Source: Candidatus Omnitrophota bacterium
GTDB taxonomy: Bacteria; Omnitrophota; Gorgyraeia; Aquiviventales; Aquiviventaceae
Direction: 5' to 3'
Assembly (NCBI GenBank): GCA_016206725.1
Contig: JACQRA010000131.1
Coordinates: forward strand, 1-8,655
Length of the DNA: 8,655 nt
Part shown: positions 6,231-8,655 of the stretch, piece after piece
Numbering within the stretch: position 1 is the first letter of the stretch
How the letters are laid out: each line of letters starts with the position of its first letter
Position numbers and translations under genes: made by a program
Notes under the pieces: generated by a model
What the model was told of the DNA's origin: nothing
Seen by the model: the letters and a program-made list of their open reading frames with translations, nothing else
The model's database searches: none

Positions 6231-6307
6231 TAGCGTTTAGCGTTGAGCGTTTAGCGTAGAGGGAGATTTTTTCCTAACCGCTCTACGCTGTCCGCTATAC
6301 GCTAAGC
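6231..6307. repeat. GCGTTTA/GCGTAGA-type palindromic repeat at the 3' end of tmk
   Basis: The left arm on the plus strand runs in 7-base steps CGTTTAG, CGTTGAG, CGTTTAG and CGTAGAG (6234-6261). The right arm, read on the minus strand from about 6303, gives CGTATAG, CGGACAG and CGTAGAG. The inner nine bases (AGCGTAGAG) are identical between arms, and the outer units match partly. The centre holds a short A/T run (6266-6272). The whole palindrome is coding: it specifies the last 20 or so residues and the TAA stop of tmk. It ends just before the holB start. Reading the transcript, the central run is A-rich rather than U-rich, so this is not a typical intrinsic terminator. Confidence 0.85.
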
Positions 6308-6929
6308 CGTGTGGCAAACGAGATAAGACCACCGAGAAAATGTGAGCATGGATATCGACTTTGGGCTGGGTGGCGTCGAGGACGAGGAACCGACGGGGTT
6401 CTCGATGAGCCAGCGACAGAAAACCTCGCCGAACCCGCTGGTGGAAGGTGAGGGCCTTGCGTTCCATGCGATCCTTCCGGCCTTTCACCCTCTGCAGCCC
6501 TTTCGCAGGCGGAAGATCCAAGAGGATCGTCAGATCCGGCATCAACCCGTTAATCGCCTCGCGACCCAACCGATTGAGCCACGCGATGTTGAGCCGCCCG
6601 CCATAGCCTTGGTAGGCCATCGTCGAGTCGTGAAAGCGATCACAGACGACCACGGCCCCTCGCGCCAGCGCCGGACGGATTCGTTCCTCCACCAACTGCA
6701 CCCGACCGGCGATACACAGCAACGCCTCTGACATCGGGGAGATGGCGGTGAGCCGCTCGTGCAACAGAACGTTTCGGAGACATTTCCCCAAGCTCGTCGT
6801 GCCGGGGTCGTGGACGAACACCACACGGCGTCCTCCGCGTCGCAGCGCCTGGACGAGCCATCGGGCCTGGCTCGACTTCCCCGACCCCTCCGGGCCTTCC
6901 AACGTGATGACGTAGCCTGGGTGCTTCAT
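6237..6929 (-). CDS. tmk: Thymidylate (dTMP) kinase
   Basis: Tmk phosphorylates dTMP to dTDP on the way to dTTP. The 230-residue protein shows the P-loop GPEGSGKSS (12-20), IAGRVQLVEERIRPAL (73-88), the signature DRFHDSTMAYQGYG (97-110), the strand PDLTILLDLP (131-140) and the Arg-rich lid DRMERKALTFHQRVRRGF (153-170). One motif is unusual: where most bacterial enzymes have REPGGT, this has HDPGTT (40-45). The residues from about 211 (SGQRRAVRKKSPSTLNAQR to the end) are encoded by the palindromic repeat at 6231-6307 and are unlikely to be native Tmk sequence. I chose the ATG at 6929 because it overlaps the cysS stop as ATGA and has a GGAG 9 bases upstream. An upstream TTG at 6944 would add five residues. 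Confidence 0.93.
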   Translation of the reverse strand: MKHPGYVITLEGPEGSGKSSQARWLVQALRRGGRRVVFVHDPGTTSLGKCLRNVLLHERLTAISPMSEALLCIAGRVQLVEERIRPALARGAVVVCDRFHDSTMAYQGYGGRLNIAWLNRLGREAINGLMPDLTILLDLPPAKGLQRVKGRKDRMERKALTFHQRVRRGFLSLAHREPRRFLVLDATQPKVDIHAHIFSVVLSRLPHGLAYSGQRRAVRKKSPSTLNAQR

Positions 6930-8389
6930 CCCGCGCGTCTCCAAAATGTCCCGTTCTCGGTATCCGACAAGACGATGCCTTCATCCCGAAGGGTCTTGCG
7001 AATGGCATCTGCGGCCGCAAAATCTTTTGCTTGTCTTGCAGCATCCCGCTGCGCGATGAGCGCCTGAAGACGCTGCAACGTCGAGGGGGATTCTTCCGCC
7101 ATCCCCTGCAGAAACAACCCCACGACGGTTCCGCAGCGCAGCAGGACATCGTAGATCGGACGGATCTGATTGAGCTGACCTGAGGCCAAGAGCCGATCGC
7201 CCAGATTGACCAGGTCAAAGAGCACGCTCAAGGCCTTGGGGGTGTTGAGGTCGTCGTCCATCGCCTCGTCGAATCCCCGTTGCGCGGCTGTCACCTCCGG
7301 TAATTTCTCAGCGCCGGCATAGGAGGCCACCTGACGCTGATCACAGTGCTGGAAAAATCGGGAGAACTCATGCCAGTTTTTCTTGGCCTCATCCATCCGT
7401 TCGCGCGAGTAATCAATGGGCGAGCGGTAGTGCGTTTTCAGGAAGAACAGCTTCAGATAGTCCGGATGGGGATAGGCCTCGAGCACCGTTGATGCGGTGA
7501 TGTAATTGCCCAACGACTTGGACATCTTCTCCCCGCTCACCGTCAGCAGGCCGTTGTGCACCCAGCAGCGCGCAAACGGCTTGCCCACGGCCTGGGCCTG
7601 GGCGATTTCATTCTCGTGATGGGGGAACACCAAATCCACCCCGCCGCCGTGAAGGTCAATCGCATCGCCCAGATACTTCGTGCTCATCGTCGAGCACTCG
7701 ATGTGCCAGCCGGGACGCCCGTCACCCCACGGGCTGCGCCATGACGGCTCACCAGGTTTGGCGGCTTTCCACAGCGCGAAATCCAACGGATCGCGTTTGC
7801 CCGCCCCGACCTGCGGGGTCGGGTCGGGGTGCTCGCCGGGCTCGACCCTGGCCCCCGCTTGCAGCTCATCAACCGTCCGGTTGGACAACCGTCCGTAGCC
7901 CTCACACTTTCGGACCGAAAAATAGACGTCCCCCCCAGCTTCGTAGGCGACCCCGGCGATAAGAAGCTTTGCGATGGAATCGGTCATGTCAGGGATCACG
8001 TGTTCGGTCGCCTTCGGCTCGAGATCAGGGCGACGGATCCCCAACCGATCCATCATCTCGTGGTAGCTCTTGAGGTAGCGTTGCGCCACCTCGTTGCAGA
8101 CCTTTCCTAAGTCACGTATATCGTATTTCGTATTTCGTATTTCGAGCTCACGACGGGCGCGGTCAATAATCTTGTCATCCACATCCGTGACGTTGCGCAC
8201 AAACCGCACCTGATGCCCGGTGAATTCCAGATAGCGGCGCAAGATTTCGAAGATGAAGGCGCTTCGGGCATGGCCGATATGCGGGTCGTCGTAGACCGTC
8301 GGCCCGCAGACGTACATCGTCACCACCCCGTCTTTCAGCGGTTTGAAGTCCTCGACGGTTCTCGTGAGGGTGTTGTGCAAGCGGATCAC
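6926..8389 (-). CDS. cysS: Cysteinyl-tRNA synthetase with two in-frame insertions
   Basis: CysRS charges tRNA-Cys in the cytoplasm. The 487-residue product has YVCGPTVYDDPHIGH (26-40, HIGH motif and first zinc Cys at 28), PGWHIECSTM (226-235, Cys 232), the zinc ligands His 257 and Glu 261 in FPHHENEIAQ, and KMSKS (288-292). E. coli CysS has its zinc ligands at 28, 209, 234 and 238, so this protein carries 23 extra residues between the first two. They fall in two places: about residues 82-92 (EIRNTKYDI), which translate a heptamer array, and about 184-197 (PGEHPDPTPQVGAG), which come from a GC-rich inverted repeat. The start is a GTG at 8389 overlapping the cysE stop as GTGA. No Shine-Dalgarno sequence is visible, so coupling to cysE is likely. 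All catalytic motifs are intact. Confidence 0.97.
   Translation of the reverse strand: MIRLHNTLTRTVEDFKPLKDGVVTMYVCGPTVYDDPHIGHARSAFIFEILRRYLEFTGHQVRFVRNVTDVDDKIIDRARRELEIRNTKYDIRDLGKVCNEVAQRYLKSYHEMMDRLGIRRPDLEPKATEHVIPDMTDSIAKLLIAGVAYEAGGDVYFSVRKCEGYGRLSNRTVDELQAGARVEPGEHPDPTPQVGAGKRDPLDFALWKAAKPGEPSWRSPWGDGRPGWHIECSTMSTKYLGDAIDLHGGGVDLVFPHHENEIAQAQAVGKPFARCWVHNGLLTVSGEKMSKSLGNYITASTVLEAYPHPDYLKLFFLKTHYRSPIDYSRERMDEAKKNWHEFSRFFQHCDQRQVASYAGAEKLPEVTAAQRGFDEAMDDDLNTPKALSVLFDLVNLGDRLLASGQLNQIRPIYDVLLRCGTVVGLFLQGMAEESPSTLQRLQALIAQRDAARQAKDFAAADAIRKTLRDEGIVLSDTENGTFWRRAG
7804..7829. repeat. GC-rich inverted repeat inside cysS
   Basis: CCCCGACC (7804-7811) and GGTCGGGG (7822-7829) are perfect 8-base inverted repeats around a 10-base loop. 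The segment encodes part of the Pro/Gly-rich stretch HPDPTPQVGAG, where most CysRS proteins pass directly from the LQAGARV motif to KRDPLDF. The structure could be chance in GC-rich DNA, but it coincides with a local insertion. Confidence 0.55.
8115..8142. repeat. CGTATTT heptamer array embedded in frame in cysS
   Basis: Four consecutive 7-base units appear on the plus strand: CGTATAT (8115-8121) and then three exact CGTATTT units (8122-8142). On the coding strand they give the residues EIRNTKYDIR (83-92) of CysRS. The units are the same as those flanking the four-helix-bundle gene more than 6 kb away, and the same RNTKY peptide appears at the TsaE N-terminus. There is no inverted partner nearby, so this is a single arm. 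Confidence 0.92.
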
Positions 8390-8655
8390 TGTGGAGGAGG
8401 AGGGGTTTGCGTTTGACGAAACTGCTTGAGGTGATCCTCGATCAGATCGATTTCGTGCTGGAGGCTGTTGAGGCGTTCGGTCAACGGGTCCGGCAGGTGC
8501 GTATGATCCAAGTTGATGCCGGGAAAGTAACGATCTTTGATCTTGGCGATCCGTCCAGGCACGCCCACCACCGTGGAATGTTCCGGCACGTTGCGGATGA
8601 CGACGGCATTCGCGCCGATGACCGAGTTGGCCCCGATGGTGATGTTGCCTAAGAC
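8386..8655 (-). CDS. cysE: Serine O-acetyltransferase, C-terminal part (runs off the window)
   Basis: Only the last 89 residues are present, and the gene continues beyond base 8655. They show left-handed beta-helix hexapeptide repeats (NITIGANSVIGANAVV), then the closing VPEHSTVVGVPGRIA typical of the acetyltransferase C-terminal arm, and a charged helical tail ending in a Pro run (PPPPQ). This fits CysE, which makes O-acetylserine from serine and acetyl-CoA, the first step of cysteine synthesis. Its position directly before cysS, with a 4-base overlap, supports this, because cysE-cysS is a recurring bacterial pair. Another hexapeptide acetyltransferase cannot be fully excluded from the C-terminus alone. 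The tail (about 45 residues after GRIAKIKDR) is predicted helical, with HEIDLIEDHLKQF looking like a short coiled coil. Confidence 0.82.
   Translation of the reverse strand, partial: VLGNITIGANSVIGANAVVIRNVPEHSTVVGVPGRIAKIKDRYFPGINLDHTHLPDPLTERLNSLQHEIDLIEDHLKQFRQTQTPPPPQ

Overview
The window is one compact gene block read entirely from the minus strand, so transcription runs from 8655 toward 1. Its order is cysE (5' part outside the window), cysS, tmk, holB, metG, a CPBP-family membrane protease, thiL, a four-helix-bundle (S23/IVS-type) protein, tsaE and tsaB. Apart from bases 1-92, no gap exceeds 60 bases. Plus-strand reading frames are shadows of these genes. The DNA is fairly GC-rich and looks like a Gram-negative environmental bacterium. 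A Nitrospirota-type or related metagenome-derived lineage would fit the gene set and repeat style, but this is a low-confidence impression.

The genes are mostly housekeeping and centre on translation. They cover cysteine synthesis and Cys-tRNA (cysE, cysS), Met-tRNA (metG) and the t6A tRNA modification (tsaE, tsaB). They also cover dTTP supply and replication (tmk, holB) and thiamine diphosphate (thiL). Four junctions are sealed by 4-base stop/start overlaps: cysE/cysS, cysS/tmk, metG/CPBP and CPBP/thiL. This implies translational coupling in one long transcript.

The unusual part is what fills the other junctions. Every junction without an overlap holds a palindromic repeat: tmk/holB, holB/metG, thiL/four-helix/tsaE and tsaE/tsaB. 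Three of these are built from heptamers of general form CGTNNNN, arranged as inverted arms that read inward. In the largest, at 1301-1747, the arms enclose the complete four-helix-bundle gene and look like the ends of a mobile cassette. A lone heptamer array sits in frame inside cysS. The repeats supply coding sequence to their hosts: the first 12-13 residues of tsaE, the last 20 or so residues and stop of tmk, the stop of holB, the last residues and stop of tsaE, and about 10 internal residues of CysS. The TACGAAA-type heptamer has no stop codon in any of the six frames, and it is the type found inside coding sequence. The other two heptamer types carry TAA and sit at gene ends.

The most interesting hypothesis is that 1301-1747 is a small IVS-like mobile element, with a four-helix-bundle protein in the loop of a heptamer-repeat stem. 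The other palindromes would then be gene-less relatives of it.
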